Positions 47,906-57,869 are shown, counted from the first letter of the stretch. The stretch is 64,000 bases of DNA from Pseudomonas sp. StFLB209 (GCF_000829415.1 NZ_AP014637.1:1104501-1168500); one strand, 5' to 3'. Program-made: numbers and translations. The notes: generated by a model not told the origin, from the letters alone.

Positions 47906-48073
47906 TCAAGGGGTGGTCAGACCCGCTGCGCTCATGAACATGCGCATCAGGCTGGCGACGATGAACAGCGCCAGTACACTGCCGGCCCAGATCCCGGCCA
48001 GCCAGGCCAGACGTTGCCAGAGCGGTTTGTTGATGGCCGGGTCGGGATCATGCTGGGGATGTTTATCGGACAT
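47906..48073 (-). CDS. DUF2474 small membrane protein of the cio operon
   Basis: A 55-aa protein: MSDKHPQHDPDPAINKPLWQRLAWLAGIWAGSVLALFIVASLMRMFMSAAGLTTP. It has a polar N-terminal half and one membrane helix at about 25-45. It is the DUF2474 type and lies 12 bases after cioB, with GGAGCG in front. By analogy with CydX, a small subunit that stabilises cytochrome bd, it may be an accessory subunit of the oxidase. The analogy is positional; sequence likeness to CydX is weak. Confidence 0.85.
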   Translation of the reverse strand: MSDKHPQHDPDPAINKPLWQRLAWLAGIWAGSVLALFIVASLMRMFMSAAGLTTP

Positions 48074-48085
48074 GACGGCGCTCCT

Positions 48086-49093
48086 TTAGTGATAACCGTC
48101 TTCTGCGGTCACTTTGCCGCGGAACACGTAGTAGCTCCAGAAGGTGTAGCCCAGGATGAACGGCAGGATGAATAGCGTGCCGACCAGCATAAAGCCCTGG
48201 CTTTGCGGCGGCGCGGCGGCTTCCCAGATGCTGATTGATGGCGGCACGATGTTCGGCCACAGGCTGATGCCCAGCCCGCTGTAGCCAAGGAAGATCAGCA
48301 GCAGGGTAAGCAGGAACGGCGTGTAGTGGGCATTACGCGCCACCGCCCGGAACAGGCCAACCAGAGTGACCACCACCAGAATCGGTACGGGCATAAACCA
48401 GAACAGGTTCGGCAGGCTGAACCAGCGCTCGGCAATCTGCGGATGGGCCAGCGGGGTCCACAGGCTGACGATGCCGATCATCGCCAGCACGGCCAGCGCC
48501 AGCGGCCGGGCCAGATCATGCATGGCCTGCTGCAGCGGGCCTTCGGTCTTCATGATCAGCCAGGTACAGCCCAATAGCGCATAAGCCACGATCAGCGCCA
48601 GGCCACAGAAAATCGGGAACGGTGCCAGCCAGTCCAGCGAGCCGCCAGCGAACTGCCGGTCGACGACGGGCAAGCCCTCAATGAACGCACCCAGTGCCAC
48701 GCCTTGAAAGAAGGTCGCCGCCAGGGAGCCGCAGATGAACGCTTTGTCCCACAGGTGCCGCTTGGCCTCTGAAGCCTTGAAGCGGAACTCGAACGCCACG
48801 CCGCGAAAGATCAACCCGATCAGCATCAGGATCAATGGCAGGTACAACGCCGACAGCACCACCGAGTAAGCCAGCGGAAAAGCGCCGAACAGACCGGCCC
48901 CGCCCAGCACCAGCCAGGTTTCGTTGCCGTCCCACACCGGGGCGACGGTGTTCATCATCACGTCGCGGTCGCTGCTGTCCTTCATGAACGGGAAGAGAAT
49001 GCCAATTCCCAGGTCAAAGCCGTCCATCACCACGTACATCATGATGCCGAAGATGATGATGACCGCCCAAAGCAACGCAAGATCGAAGCCCAT
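48086..49093 (-). CDS. cioB: Cyanide-insensitive terminal oxidase subunit II (CioB)
   Basis: A 335-aa inner-membrane subunit of the bd-type quinol oxidase, with eight or nine hydrophobic helices. The conserved opening MGFDLALLWAVIIIFGIMMYVVMDGFDLGIGILFPFM and NETWLVLGGAGLFGAFPLAYSVV are present. It forms the heterodimer that oxidises ubiquinol and reduces O2 without pumping protons. The start lies 3 bases after the cioA stop, so expression is coupled. Confidence 0.96.
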   Translation of the reverse strand: MGFDLALLWAVIIIFGIMMYVVMDGFDLGIGILFPFMKDSSDRDVMMNTVAPVWDGNETWLVLGGAGLFGAFPLAYSVVLSALYLPLILMLIGLIFRGVAFEFRFKASEAKRHLWDKAFICGSLAATFFQGVALGAFIEGLPVVDRQFAGGSLDWLAPFPIFCGLALIVAYALLGCTWLIMKTEGPLQQAMHDLARPLALAVLAMIGIVSLWTPLAHPQIAERWFSLPNLFWFMPVPILVVVTLVGLFRAVARNAHYTPFLLTLLLIFLGYSGLGISLWPNIVPPSISIWEAAAPPQSQGFMLVGTLFILPFILGYTFWSYYVFRGKVTAEDGYH

Positions 49094-49096
49094 GAC

Positions 49097-50536
49097 TCAG
49101 TTGCTCCTGTTCAGGTTGGCGGATGCAGCATCTGGCTGACCGTTTTCATCGGCAGCCGACAGCGGACGTGCCGGGGTACGAGGCTGACCGGGGCCGCCGC
49201 TGGGGGCGTGCTCAACATGCGGCTGCGGCCCTTTGCGCACCAGCCGCAGCATGTAGCCCAGACCGGCACCGAACAGCAGGAAGTAAACGACCACGAACAA
49301 CACCAGGGTGATGCTCATCTGCACCACGCTGTGGTTCGACACCCCGTCGGCGGTACGCATCAGGCCGTAGACCACCCATGGCTGACGGCCGATTTCGGTG
49401 GTGAACCAGCCGGCCAGGATGGCGATCAGGCCCGACGGCCCCATCCACAGGGCCAGGTGCAGAAACGGCCGCGACTGGTACAACGTACCGCGCTTGCGCA
49501 GCCACAGACTCCACAGCCCGGTAGCGATCATCAGCATGCCCAGACCGACCATGATCCGGAACGACCAGAACACCACGGTGGAGTTGGGCCGGTCCTCAGG
49601 TTTGAACTCCTTGAGCGCCGGCACCTGCTTGTCCAGGCTGTGGGTCAGGATCAGGCTGCCCAGATAGGGAATCTCCACAGCAAAGCGGGTTCGCTCCTGC
49701 TGCATGTCCGGCCAGCCGAACAGAATCAGCGGGGTCGGCTCGTCACCGACGTTTTCCCAGTGGCCTTCAATCGCCGCGATCTTGGCCGGCTGATACTTGA
49801 GGGTGTTCAGGCCATGAAAGTCGCCGACCACCGCCTGGATCGGCGCCACCAGCAGGGCCATCCACATGGCCATCGACAACATCTTGCGCACCGCCGGGTT
49901 ATCACGGCCGCGCAGCAGGTGCCAGGCCGCCGAAGCACCGACGAAGAAAGCCGTGGCCACGAATGCAGCAATGGCCATATGCGCCAGCCGGTACGGGAAT
50001 GACGGGTTGAACACCACGGCAAACCAGTCGGTGGGAATCACCCGGCCATCGACGATTTCGAACCCCTGAGGGGTCTGCATCCAGCTGTTGGAGGACAGGA
50101 TCCAGAACGTCGAGATCAGGGTGCCGACCGCAACCATTATTGTGGAGAAGAAATGCAGGCCACGGCCGACCCGGTTCCAGCCAAACAACATGACGCCTAG
50201 GAACCCGGCCTCCAGGAAGAACGCGGTGAGCACTTCATAGGCCAGCAACGGGCCGGTCACTGCACCGGCAAAATCGGAAAAGCGGCTCCAGTTGGTGCCG
50301 AACTGATAGGCCATGACCAACCCGGAAACCACACCCATGCCGAAGTTGACGGCGAAGATCTTCAGCCAGTAGTGGTACAGGTCACGGTAGACGTCGTTGC
50401 GCGTCTTCAGCCACAAGCCTTCGAGCACGGCCAGATAGCTGGCCAGACCAATGGTGATGGCAGGAAACAGAATATGGAACGAGATCGTGAACGCGAACTG
50501 GATCCGGGCCAGGTCGAGTGACTCCAAACCGAACAT
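49097..50536 (-). CDS. cioA: Cyanide-insensitive terminal oxidase subunit I (CioA)
   Basis: A 479-aa subunit that binds the haems. The N-terminal ARIQFAFTISFHILFPAITIGLASYLAVLEG region with the haem-ligand His, the GRQPWVVYGLMRTADGVS motif and a short Q-loop are visible; the short Q-loop distinguishes Cio-type from E. coli CydA. In P. aeruginosa the enzyme supports respiration in the presence of cyanide and at low O2 and is controlled by Anr and RoxSR. The C-terminal tail is hydrophilic and Pro-rich. It is divergent from a DosP-like gene. Confidence 0.97.
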   Translation of the reverse strand: MFGLESLDLARIQFAFTISFHILFPAITIGLASYLAVLEGLWLKTRNDVYRDLYHYWLKIFAVNFGMGVVSGLVMAYQFGTNWSRFSDFAGAVTGPLLAYEVLTAFFLEAGFLGVMLFGWNRVGRGLHFFSTIMVAVGTLISTFWILSSNSWMQTPQGFEIVDGRVIPTDWFAVVFNPSFPYRLAHMAIAAFVATAFFVGASAAWHLLRGRDNPAVRKMLSMAMWMALLVAPIQAVVGDFHGLNTLKYQPAKIAAIEGHWENVGDEPTPLILFGWPDMQQERTRFAVEIPYLGSLILTHSLDKQVPALKEFKPEDRPNSTVVFWSFRIMVGLGMLMIATGLWSLWLRKRGTLYQSRPFLHLALWMGPSGLIAILAGWFTTEIGRQPWVVYGLMRTADGVSNHSVVQMSITLVLFVVVYFLLFGAGLGYMLRLVRKGPQPHVEHAPSGGPGQPRTPARPLSAADENGQPDAASANLNRSN

Positions 50537-50942
50537 AAGACTACCTCTCAGATGCTACGGCTGTTGGCCTGGGCCAGCAGCGAGAACCCCACGGTCAGGG
50601 CGGTTGCTGCGTGCCGGACGGCTTTTGGGGAAGGCTCTCGGCACAAAGGGTCTGACGGGCGACGCACAACTTCGGTTCGATCGTTGTGACGTGCGTCAAT
50701 CGGTGAGAGAAGATTAGCCCCTTTACGGGCTTTGACCGGCGTGGTGCGTTGTCGCGTGACCGGTTGTCCCATCCCCTTGGCGTTCGGCTTGAAGAGGTGT
50801 ACGACGAACGGTCAGCCGTTTCGACGCTTGACATGGATGTTTGCGACGGCCCGTCCAAACACCCCTTTCCACCATGATGGCCCTATGCTATTGAGTAACT
50901 TGCCAAAGCCACTCCATCCCCCTGAAGTGTCACAGGACGTGC
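50537..50942. promoter_or_regulatory. 406-base cioA/dosP-like divergent control region
   Basis: GTGACGTGCGTCAA (50686-50699) reads TTGACGCACGTCAC on the minus strand, a near match to an Anr/FNR box of the TTGAC-N4-GTCAA form with one mismatch, about 150 bases before cioA. Several TGCGTC/GACGCA motifs lie within 60 bases. A TTGACA at 50828 is a possible -35 toward dosP, but no good -10 follows at the right distance. Assigned by eye only. Confidence 0.35.
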
Positions 50943-53450
50943 ATGCCCATCACTCATAGCCTCTCCGAACTCTTCGTGCAGTCCATCGAGCAGGCTGGCA
51001 ACAGCGTGGTAGTCAGCGATGCCGACAACTGCGTGGTGCTGTTCAACCAGGCGGCGGAGTTGTTGTGGGGCCTCAAACGCCACGAAGTCATTGGCCAGGA
51101 TGCCAAGTGTCTATTGCCGCAGCCGGTGCACGGCTATTACCAGCAACAGGAAAACGGTGATGGTGAACTGCTGATCCTGCGCATCCCGCACCGCGATGGC
51201 GGCCAGCACTGGGGCTCGTTGTCGATCTCACGGGTCGCCAGCCATGCACAGACCTACTTCGTCACCTCGATCAAGGACATCACCCGCCAGCACGAGGAGT
51301 GCGAGCGGCTGCGGCTGTTGTCGCTGGTAACCGATCACTCTGACAACGCCATTATCATCACCGACGAGAACTGGCGCATCAGCTACGTCAACGCCGGCTT
51401 CGAGCGCATGTCCGGTTATCGCTTCGATCAGGTCTGCGGCCAACACCCCGCCGCGATGCTCGCCCCCTATCTGAACCATGAAGTGATACTTGCCGCTCGC
51501 CAGACGTTGAGCAGCGGGCAATCGATCAAGACCGATCAATTGACCTGCATACAAAATGGCGAACGGCTGTGGTGCAGCGTAGTGGTCAACCCGATTCTGG
51601 ATAATCAGGGCCGGCTTCTCAATGCCGTCGGCATCCTGACCGACATCACCAGCACCAAGATGCACGAGATCCTGCAGCACAGCATGCTCAACGCCATGGT
51701 CCGGGAAGAGCCGCTCGAAGACCTGATGCTGCTGGCCTGCCGGGAGATCGAACGTATCGCCCCGGAAGTCACCACCTCGATGCTGCTGGTTGATGAAGAA
51801 GGGCTGCTGCATCCACTGGCCACCCACAGCCTGCGTGCCAGCTACTGCCAGAGCATGGAAGGCATCAGGATCGGCGAAGGCGTCGGCACCTGCGGCACCG
51901 CCGCGTTCCGCGGCCAGCCGGTGATCACCAAGGATATCGCCAGCGACCCGCTATGGGATGGCTACCGACACATCGAACTGCCCGAGGGGCTCAAGAGCTG
52001 CTGGTCGACGCCGATCATGGGCGCCAATCAGCGAGCCATTGCCACGCTGGCGTTCTATTTCAAGGAAGTCCGCGGGCCGTCGGAATTCCATCAGCGTCTG
52101 GTGGACGTCATCGTGCCGCTCTGTGCGCTGGCCATCGAGCGTGAAAAATCCCGGGCTCACATCAGCCAGCTGGCGTTTTACGACAGCCTGACCGAACTGC
52201 CCAACCGCAGCCTGCTGCTGGCCAATACCGAGCAGGCGCTGCACGCTGCGCAACGCAACAAGACCTCCCTGGCCGTGTTGTTCATCGACGTTGATCGCTT
52301 CAAGCAGGTCAACGACTCGTTCGGCCATCCGGCGGGCGATGAACTGTTGCAGGTCATTGCTCGCCGCCTGCAGGAAAATCGCAGCCAGAAGGACATCGTC
52401 GGGCGCCTGTCCGGTGACGAGTTCGTCGTGGTACTGCCTGACTGCGATAACCAGCGGGTCACCGAGCTGGTCGAGCAGATGAAGCTGACCATCGCCCAGC
52501 CTTGCCAGGTCGGCAACAGCCGGGTCTCGCCGTCAGTCAGTATCGGTGTGAGCATGTTCCCGGAAGACGGCCATGACATGGGCACGCTGATCCACCGGGC
52601 GGACATGGCCATGTATCAGGCCAAGAATGCCGGGCGCGGGCGGTTCAGCTTCTTCTGCCATGAACTGAACCAGCTGGCCCAGGAACGCCAGGCCATGGAA
52701 AACGCCCTGCAACAGGCCTTGCAGGATGGCGCTCTGGAGCTGCACTACCAGCCGCAGATCAATATCGCCGATGGCCGTCTGTACGGTGTCGAAGCGCTGG
52801 CGCGCTGGCACCACCCGCATTGGGGCCAGGTGTCTCCGGCGCGCTTTATTCCCTTGGCAGAAGAATGCGGGCTGATCGTGGAACTGGGCCTGTGGGGGAT
52901 TCGCGAAGCCTGCCGGCAACTGGCTGCCTGGCGAGGCAAAGGGGCAAAGCTGCCGGCCATTTCGGTGAATCTGTCACCCACCAACTTCCATGATCTGGCG
53001 CTACCGGCCATGCTTACACAATTGCTGGATGAACATCAGCTCAGCCCCGGCGACCTGACCCTGGAGCTGACCGAAAACATCCTGATGGACACCAACCCCA
53101 GCACGCTCAAAGTCCTCAACGACGTGCATGCGCTAGGCATTCGCCTGGCCATGGATGACTTTGGTACCGGCTATTCGAGCCTGAGTTATCTGCGGCAGTT
53201 GCCGATCCAGGAACTCAAGCTCGACCGCAGCTTTGTGATGGACCTGGAAAACGACGCCACGGCCCGCACCCTCAGTGATGCGGTGATCCATATCGGCAAC
53301 AGCCTTAACCTGACCGTGGTCGCCGAGGGCATCGAGACCGAAGGTCAGCATGAAATCCTCAGGCAGCAGGGTTATCACGTCGCCCAGGGGTATCTGTTCT
53401 CCCGACCATTGAGCGCACCGGACCTGGAACGCTGGTTGTTGGCGCGCTAA
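50943..53450 (+). CDS. DosP-like PAS-PAS-GAF-GGDEF-EAL phosphodiesterase
   Basis: An 835-aa soluble protein without membrane helices. PAS-A (about 10-115) resembles the haem PAS of E. coli DosP: VVLFNQAAELLWGLKRHEVIG, with His63 in PQPVHGYY at the place of the haem-ligand His77; the distal Met95 does not seem kept. PAS-B (about 128-245), GAF (about 250-405) and GGDEF (about 410-570) follow. The A-site reads SGDEF at 490. The EAL domain (about 585-830) has intact [22 protein letters not shown] and QGYLFSRP, so c-di-GMP hydrolysis is the likely activity. It is divergent from cioAB. Confidence 0.9.
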   Translation: MPITHSLSELFVQSIEQAGNSVVVSDADNCVVLFNQAAELLWGLKRHEVIGQDAKCLLPQPVHGYYQQQENGDGELLILRIPHRDGGQHWGSLSISRVASHAQTYFVTSIKDITRQHEECERLRLLSLVTDHSDNAIIITDENWRISYVNAGFERMSGYRFDQVCGQHPAAMLAPYLNHEVILAARQTLSSGQSIKTDQLTCIQNGERLWCSVVVNPILDNQGRLLNAVGILTDITSTKMHEILQHSMLNAMVREEPLEDLMLLACREIERIAPEVTTSMLLVDEEGLLHPLATHSLRASYCQSMEGIRIGEGVGTCGTAAFRGQPVITKDIASDPLWDGYRHIELPEGLKSCWSTPIMGANQRAIATLAFYFKEVRGPSEFHQRLVDVIVPLCALAIEREKSRAHISQLAFYDSLTELPNRSLLLANTEQALHAAQRNKTSLAVLFIDVDRFKQVNDSFGHPAGDELLQVIARRLQENRSQKDIVGRLSGDEFVVVLPDCDNQRVTELVEQMKLTIAQPCQVGNSRVSPSVSIGVSMFPEDGHDMGTLIHRADMAMYQAKNAGRGRFSFFCHELNQLAQERQAMENALQQALQDGALELHYQPQINIADGRLYGVEALARWHHPHWGQVSPARFIPLAEECGLIVELGLWGIREACRQLAAWRGKGAKLPAISVNLSPTNFHDLALPAMLTQLLDEHQLSPGDLTLELTENILMDTNPSTLKVLNDVHALGIRLAMDDFGTGYSSLSYLRQLPIQELKLDRSFVMDLENDATARTLSDAVIHIGNSLNLTVVAEGIETEGQHEILRQQGYHVAQGYLFSRPLSAPDLERWLLAR

Positions 53451-53572
53451 GGCATGATCGTGCTGTTTAGCGGACAATGATCGGCCATCGTTCATCGCTG
53501 TGCAGCCAGTTGCGCGACTGGCTGGTATGATGCGCGGCTTTTTCCGAACCATAGAAAACCACAGGCGCTCAG

Positions 53573-53727
53573 AGGGTGTTTACAAAATAGGCGAACGAAG
53601 GCAAGACAAGGCGAAATCGGGCGAAAAAGCGCAGTGTACATTCAGTACATGAGCATTTTGACCGGGCTGGCGATCCAGGTCGATTTCAACGCAGTATTGT
53701 CGAGTGCAGCCATTTTGTAGACACCCT
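53573..53727. mobile_element. MITE (155 bp) with 5-bp target duplication
   Basis: Terminal inverted repeats are AGGGTGTTTACAAAAT on the left and, inverted, AGGGTGTCTACAAAAT on the right (15 of 16 identical). Direct repeats CTCAG flank both ends (53568-53572 and 53728-53732). There is no ORF of its own. It lies in the 348-base gap before the purine permease gene, about 70 bases before its start. It recalls the small inverted-repeat families known from P. fluorescens genomes, but I could not match it to a named one. Confidence 0.88.
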
Positions 53728-53798
53728 CTCAGCCCGGACTGTGTTTGGCTATTGGTATCGAATCATTCACGGCACAGGCCAGGTCCTCGGAGCCCGAT

Positions 53799-55094
53799 AT
53801 GCTGGAAAGGCTGTTTCAACTAAAAGCACACAACACCAACGTGCGCACCGAGATTCTCGCGGGCGTCACGACCTTCCTGGCCATGGCCTATATCCTGTTC
53901 GTCAACCCGAGCATTCTCGGCGAGACCGGCATGGACAAGGGCGCACTGTTCGTTGCCACTTGCCTGGCCGCAGCGATTGGCTCGGCAGTGATGGGCCTGG
54001 TTGCCAATTACCCGATCGCCCTGGCGCCGGGCATGGGCCTGAACGCGTTTTTCACCTACACCGTGGTCCTGCACATGGGCCATACCTGGCAGGTCGCGCT
54101 GGGCGCGGTGTTCATCTCGGCGGTGATGTTCTTCATCCTGTCGATTTTTCGCATTCGCGAGTGGATCATCAACAGTATTCCGCTGGCTCTGCGCTCGGCC
54201 ATTGCCGCGGGCATCGGCCTGTTCCTGGCGCTGATCGCCCTGCAGAACGCCAAGATCATCACCTCGCACCCGGTCACCATGCTCAGCCTGGGCGATCTGA
54301 AAAGTCCGGCGCCGATTCTTGCCGCCCTGGGCTTTTTCCTGATCGTCGCCCTGGAGCGGATGCAAGTGCGCGGCGCAGTTCTGATCGGCATCCTGGCGGT
54401 CACTCTGGCGTCCATCGTGCTGGGTTTCTCGCCGTTCGGCGGGCTGGTGTCGATGCCGCCATCGCTGGCGCCGACCTTCCTGCAACTGGACATCATGGGC
54501 GCGCTGGACGTCGGTCTGGTGAGCATCATCTTTGCCTTTCTGTTCGTCGATATCTTCGATAACTCCGGCACTCTGATCGGCGTCGCCAAACGCGCCGGCC
54601 TGATGGGCAAGGACGGCCACCTACCGAAAATGGGCCGGGCGCTGATCGCCGACAGTACCGCGGCCATGGCCGGTTCGCTGCTGGGCACTTCGACCACCAC
54701 CAGTTATGTCGAGTCGGCAGCCGGTGTCAGCGCCGGTGGACGGACCGGCCTGACCGCGATCGTGGTCAGCGTGCTGTTTCTGCTGGCGCTGTTTTTCGCG
54801 CCACTGGCCGGCAGCGTGCCCGCGTATGCCACCGCACCGGCGCTGCTGTTCGTGGCCGTGCTGATGGCCTCGGGCCTGGCGGAAATCGACTGGGAGGACA
54901 TCAGCGTAGCGGCGCCGGTGGTGATTACCGCGCTGGCCATGCCGTTTACCTATTCCATTGCCAACGGCATCGCCTTTGGCTTCATTTCCTGGACGGCAAT
55001 CAGGCTGTTGTCGGGACGCGCACGCGAGCTCAATGCTGCGCTGCTGATCCTGTCGGTTCTGTTCGTCATCAAGCTGGGCTGGTTCAACGCATGA
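53799..55094 (+). CDS. NCS2-family purine permease (AzgA-like)
   Basis: A 431-aa inner-membrane permease with about 12-14 helices. Motifs [21 protein letters not shown] and [21 protein letters not shown] are those of the AzgA/PbuG/GhxP branch, which imports adenine, guanine or hypoxanthine with protons. The SNF-like [16 protein letters not shown] segment and [19 protein letters not shown] are intact. The start at [14 protein letters not shown] has GGAG upstream; the 18-codon extension is rejected. It overlaps trmA by 4 bases (ATGA). The MITE lies in its 5' region. Confidence 0.92.
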   Translation: MLERLFQLKAHNTNVRTEILAGVTTFLAMAYILFVNPSILGETGMDKGALFVATCLAAAIGSAVMGLVANYPIALAPGMGLNAFFTYTVVLHMGHTWQVALGAVFISAVMFFILSIFRIREWIINSIPLALRSAIAAGIGLFLALIALQNAKIITSHPVTMLSLGDLKSPAPILAALGFFLIVALERMQVRGAVLIGILAVTLASIVLGFSPFGGLVSMPPSLAPTFLQLDIMGALDVGLVSIIFAFLFVDIFDNSGTLIGVAKRAGLMGKDGHLPKMGRALIADSTAAMAGSLLGTSTTTSYVESAAGVSAGGRTGLTAIVVSVLFLLALFFAPLAGSVPAYATAPALLFVAVLMASGLAEIDWEDISVAAPVVITALAMPFTYSIANGIAFGFISWTAIRLLSGRARELNAALLILSVLFVIKLGWFNA

Positions 55095-56176
55095 GTGTTT
55101 CCTTCGACCCCGCGAGCTACGAGCTGCAGCTCGCTGAAAAAGCCGCCCGCCTGCAAACGTTGCTGGCGCCTTTCGACGCACCCGCAGCCCAAGTGTTCGA
55201 CTCACCCCGCGAGCATTACCGGCTGCGCGCCGAGTTTCGCCTGTGGCTCGAAGGCCAGCAGCGCCACTACGCGATGTTCGCCCCCGGCGACAAGCACACG
55301 CCGATCCTGCTCGACGGCCTGCCCATCGCCAGCCAGCGCATCAATGAACTGATGCCGCTGCTGCGTGACGCCTGGCAGACCAGTCAGGCGTTGAGCTACA
55401 AGCTGTTTCAGGTGGACTTTCTGACCACGCTGTCTGGCGACTCGATGATCACCCTGTGCTACCACCGTCCGCTGGACGACACCTGGCAAGCGGCCGCCGA
55501 ACAGCTGGCGGCACAACTGAAGGTCAAGCTGATTGGCCGTTCTCGTGGTCAGCGGCTGGTGATTGGCCAGGACTACGTGACCGAGCAACTGCAAGTGGCC
55601 GGGCGTACCTGGCGCTACCGTCAGCCTGAAGGCGCGTTCACCCAGCCCAACGGCACGGTGAACCAGAAGATGCTCAGCTGGGCACTTGAAGCCATGGGCC
55701 AGCGCGACGACGACCTGCTGGAGCTGTACTGCGGCAATGGCAACTTCACCCTGCCGCTGGCGACCCGGGCGCGCAAGGTGCTGGCGACCGAAATCAGCAA
55801 AACCTCGGTGAATGCCGCACTGGCCAACCTGGCCGACAACGGGGTGGACAACGTGACCCTGGTCCGGCTGTCTGCCGAAGAACTAACCCAGGCGCTCAAC
55901 GAGGTGCGGCCGTTCCGCCGACTGCACGGCGTAGACCTGAAAAGCTATGAATTCGGCACCGTGTTCGTCGACCCGCCACGGGCCGGCATGGACCCGGACA
56001 CCTGCGAGCTGACCCGACGCTTCGAGCGCATTCTGTACATTTCCTGCAACCCGCAGACCCTGGCGGCCAACATCGCGCAATTGCACGACACCCACCGGGT
56101 CGAGCGCTGTGCGCTGTTTGACCAGTTCCCGTATACCCACCATATGGAATCCGGGGTTTTGCTGGTGCGTCGCTGA
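55091..56176 (+). CDS. trmA: tRNA (uracil-54-C5)-methyltransferase TrmA
   Basis: A 361-aa SAM-dependent enzyme that makes m5U54 in the T-loop of tRNA. Motifs: [14 protein letters not shown] (SAM binding), [17 protein letters not shown], the catalytic Cys in [13 protein letters not shown] and the final [12 protein letters not shown]. The length is the E. coli TrmA norm, without the N-terminal TRAM domain of RlmC/RlmD. Translation is coupled to the permease gene by an ATGA overlap. Confidence 0.96.
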   Translation: MSVSFDPASYELQLAEKAARLQTLLAPFDAPAAQVFDSPREHYRLRAEFRLWLEGQQRHYAMFAPGDKHTPILLDGLPIASQRINELMPLLRDAWQTSQALSYKLFQVDFLTTLSGDSMITLCYHRPLDDTWQAAAEQLAAQLKVKLIGRSRGQRLVIGQDYVTEQLQVAGRTWRYRQPEGAFTQPNGTVNQKMLSWALEAMGQRDDDLLELYCGNGNFTLPLATRARKVLATEISKTSVNAALANLADNGVDNVTLVRLSAEELTQALNEVRPFRRLHGVDLKSYEFGTVFVDPPRAGMDPDTCELTRRFERILYISCNPQTLAANIAQLHDTHRVERCALFDQFPYTHHMESGVLLVRR

Positions 56177-56220
56177 GTTTTTGGAGGGCTTCTGAAGGCG
56201 GCCTGAGCCGTATCGATTCT

Positions 56221-56243
56221 GTAGGAGCAGCTTCAGCTGCGAA
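56221..56243. repeat. Single REP unit after trmA
   Basis: GTAGGAGCAGCTTCAGCTGC followed by GAA: AGCAGCT pairs around TC with AGCTGCG-type sequence. It matches the GTAGGAGC-N-CGAA layout of the REP units elsewhere in the window and lies 45 bases after the trmA stop. Confidence 0.7.
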
Positions 56244-56298
56244 TCTAAAGCTGCAAATCTTTCGTTCGTAGCAAGGATCTTTGCCGCAGTTGTCTGAG

Positions 56299-56460
56299 CC
56301 TCAGGTTCCGCCCCGACGGGCGGGTTCCTTTAATGCGCCAAAGGAACCAAAGCGCTTGCGACGGCTAGTCCCGCTTCAAGCGGGATTCCCTCGCTCCGGC
56401 GCCGATTTGGCGTTCGGCGTCGTCTGTGCCATCTCGGCTCGAAGATCAAAAGCAGAAGCG
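56299..56460. repeat. Modular structured intergenic repeat, copy C
   Basis: It fills the centre of the 400-base gap between trmA and the MFS gene. Modules: CTCAGGTTCCGCCCC with hairpin CCGCCC/GGGCGG (56308-56323), hairpin GGTTCCTTT/AAAGGAACC (56323-56348), AAAGCGCTTGC, hairpin TCCCGC/GCGGGA (56369-56385), CTCCGGCGCCGATTTGGCG, then GTCGTCTGTGCCATCTCGG and CTCGAAGATCAAAA. Compared with the copy at 37473, all three hairpins keep pairing while their sequences differ. Confidence 0.78.
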
Positions 56461-56576
56461 ACAACATCGGCATCGCTAGTGAACTTAACGCTACATCCGC
56501 GACCAAGGTCGCGCTTGCTTCAATAGGCAGCTACCTATCATTTGCGGTATAACGCGTACTCGCTTATCTGCCGCGT

Positions 56577-57869
56577 GTGTGGGTACCTGCCTTGAGTTGC
56601 GAATCACCTGCTTCGACTTCCACTTCATCGGGTCTGGCTCGTCAACCCGGATTTCTTGCGTTTCTGTTCGCCCGGTTGCTGGCCATGTTCGCCATGCAGA
56701 TCCAGGCCGTGGTGGTCGCCTGGCAGGTCTACGACCTGACCCGCGATCCGATGGCGCTGGCCTATGCGGGCCTGGCGCAATTCATTCCCATGCTGCTGTT
56801 GTTGATGCCGGCCGGCGACCTGATCGACCGCTATGATCGCAAGCTGATCCTGATTCTGAGCTGGATCGTGCAGGCGCTGTGCGGGGTCATCCTGCTGCTG
56901 TTTTCATTCTTTGACCTGCATGACGTGCGCCTGGTCTACGCCGCGCTGGTGCTCTACGGCGCTGCACGGGCCTTTACCGGCCCGACCCTGCAGAGCCTGC
57001 TGCCACAAATCGTGCCCCGCGAGCGCCTGGCTTCGGCCATCGCGACCAACAGCGTAATCATGCGCTGCTCCACCGTAGCGGGTCCGCTGATCGGCGGCGC
57101 TCTGTATGCCTTGGGCGGCGCGGAGCTGACCTACTCGGCCTGCGTCGCCGCGTTCATCGCCGGCATCCTGCTGCTGCCACTGGTGGCCACCCCTTACGCC
57201 GAAGCCCGCGCCCCGCTGGAAGGCAGCGGCTGGCAGCGCTTCACTGCCGGGATCGCCTTTATCCGCTCGCGACCGATTATTCTCGGCACCATTTCCCTTG
57301 ACCTGTTCGCAGTGCTGCTCGGTGGCGTGATTGCGCTGTTGCCGATCTACGCCCATGAGGTGCTGCACCTTGGCCCACAGGGGCTGGGAGCGTTGCGCAG
57401 CGCCATGAGCCTGGGTGAGCTGGTCACCGGTGTGTACCTGAGCGTTCGGCCGCTGGACCGTCATGTGGGCCTGACCATGTTCATCGCCGTGGGCATCTTC
57501 GGCCTGGCCAATCTGCTGTTCGCACTGTCAACGCTGTTCTGGCTGTCGTTCGTGGCACTGCTGATCGCCGGGGCAGCCGATATGGTCAGTGTCTACATTC
57601 GCTCATCGCTGGTGCAGTTCTCAACGCCCGATGCCATGCGCGGGCGGGTCAATGCGGTGAACATGCTGTTCATTGGTTCTTCCAACGAGCTGGGTGAATT
57701 TCGCGCCGGCACCAGCGCCTCACTGATCGGTGCGATCCCGGCGGCGATCACCGGTAGCCTCTGCACGCTCGGCGTCGTAGGCGCCTGGATGGCCGGTTTC
57801 AAGAGCCTGCGCCGGGTCGACCGGTTTGCCGATGCCGCGCCACAGCAAACTGCCAGTACCCTGAAGTGA
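56577..57869 (+). CDS. MFS transporter, EntS-like
   Basis: A protein of up to 430 aa with 12 hydrophobic segments, of the MFS_3 branch that includes enterobactin exporters. Typical parts: FLAFLFARLLAMFAMQIQAVVVAWQVYDLT, the loop 2-3 motif MPAGDLIDRYDRKLIL, and PDAMRGRVNAVNMLFIGSSNELGEF. The start is uncertain: GTG at 56577 and TTG at 56592 both lack a clear Shine-Dalgarno; the first ATG is inside helix 1. The substrate is unknown; no siderophore genes are near. Confidence 0.87.
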   Translation: MWVPALSCESPASTSTSSGLARQPGFLAFLFARLLAMFAMQIQAVVVAWQVYDLTRDPMALAYAGLAQFIPMLLLLMPAGDLIDRYDRKLILILSWIVQALCGVILLLFSFFDLHDVRLVYAALVLYGAARAFTGPTLQSLLPQIVPRERLASAIATNSVIMRCSTVAGPLIGGALYALGGAELTYSACVAAFIAGILLLPLVATPYAEARAPLEGSGWQRFTAGIAFIRSRPIILGTISLDLFAVLLGGVIALLPIYAHEVLHLGPQGLGALRSAMSLGELVTGVYLSVRPLDRHVGLTMFIAVGIFGLANLLFALSTLFWLSFVALLIAGAADMVSVYIRSSLVQFSTPDAMRGRVNAVNMLFIGSSNELGEFRAGTSASLIGAIPAAITGSLCTLGVVGAWMAGFKSLRRVDRFADAAPQQTASTLK

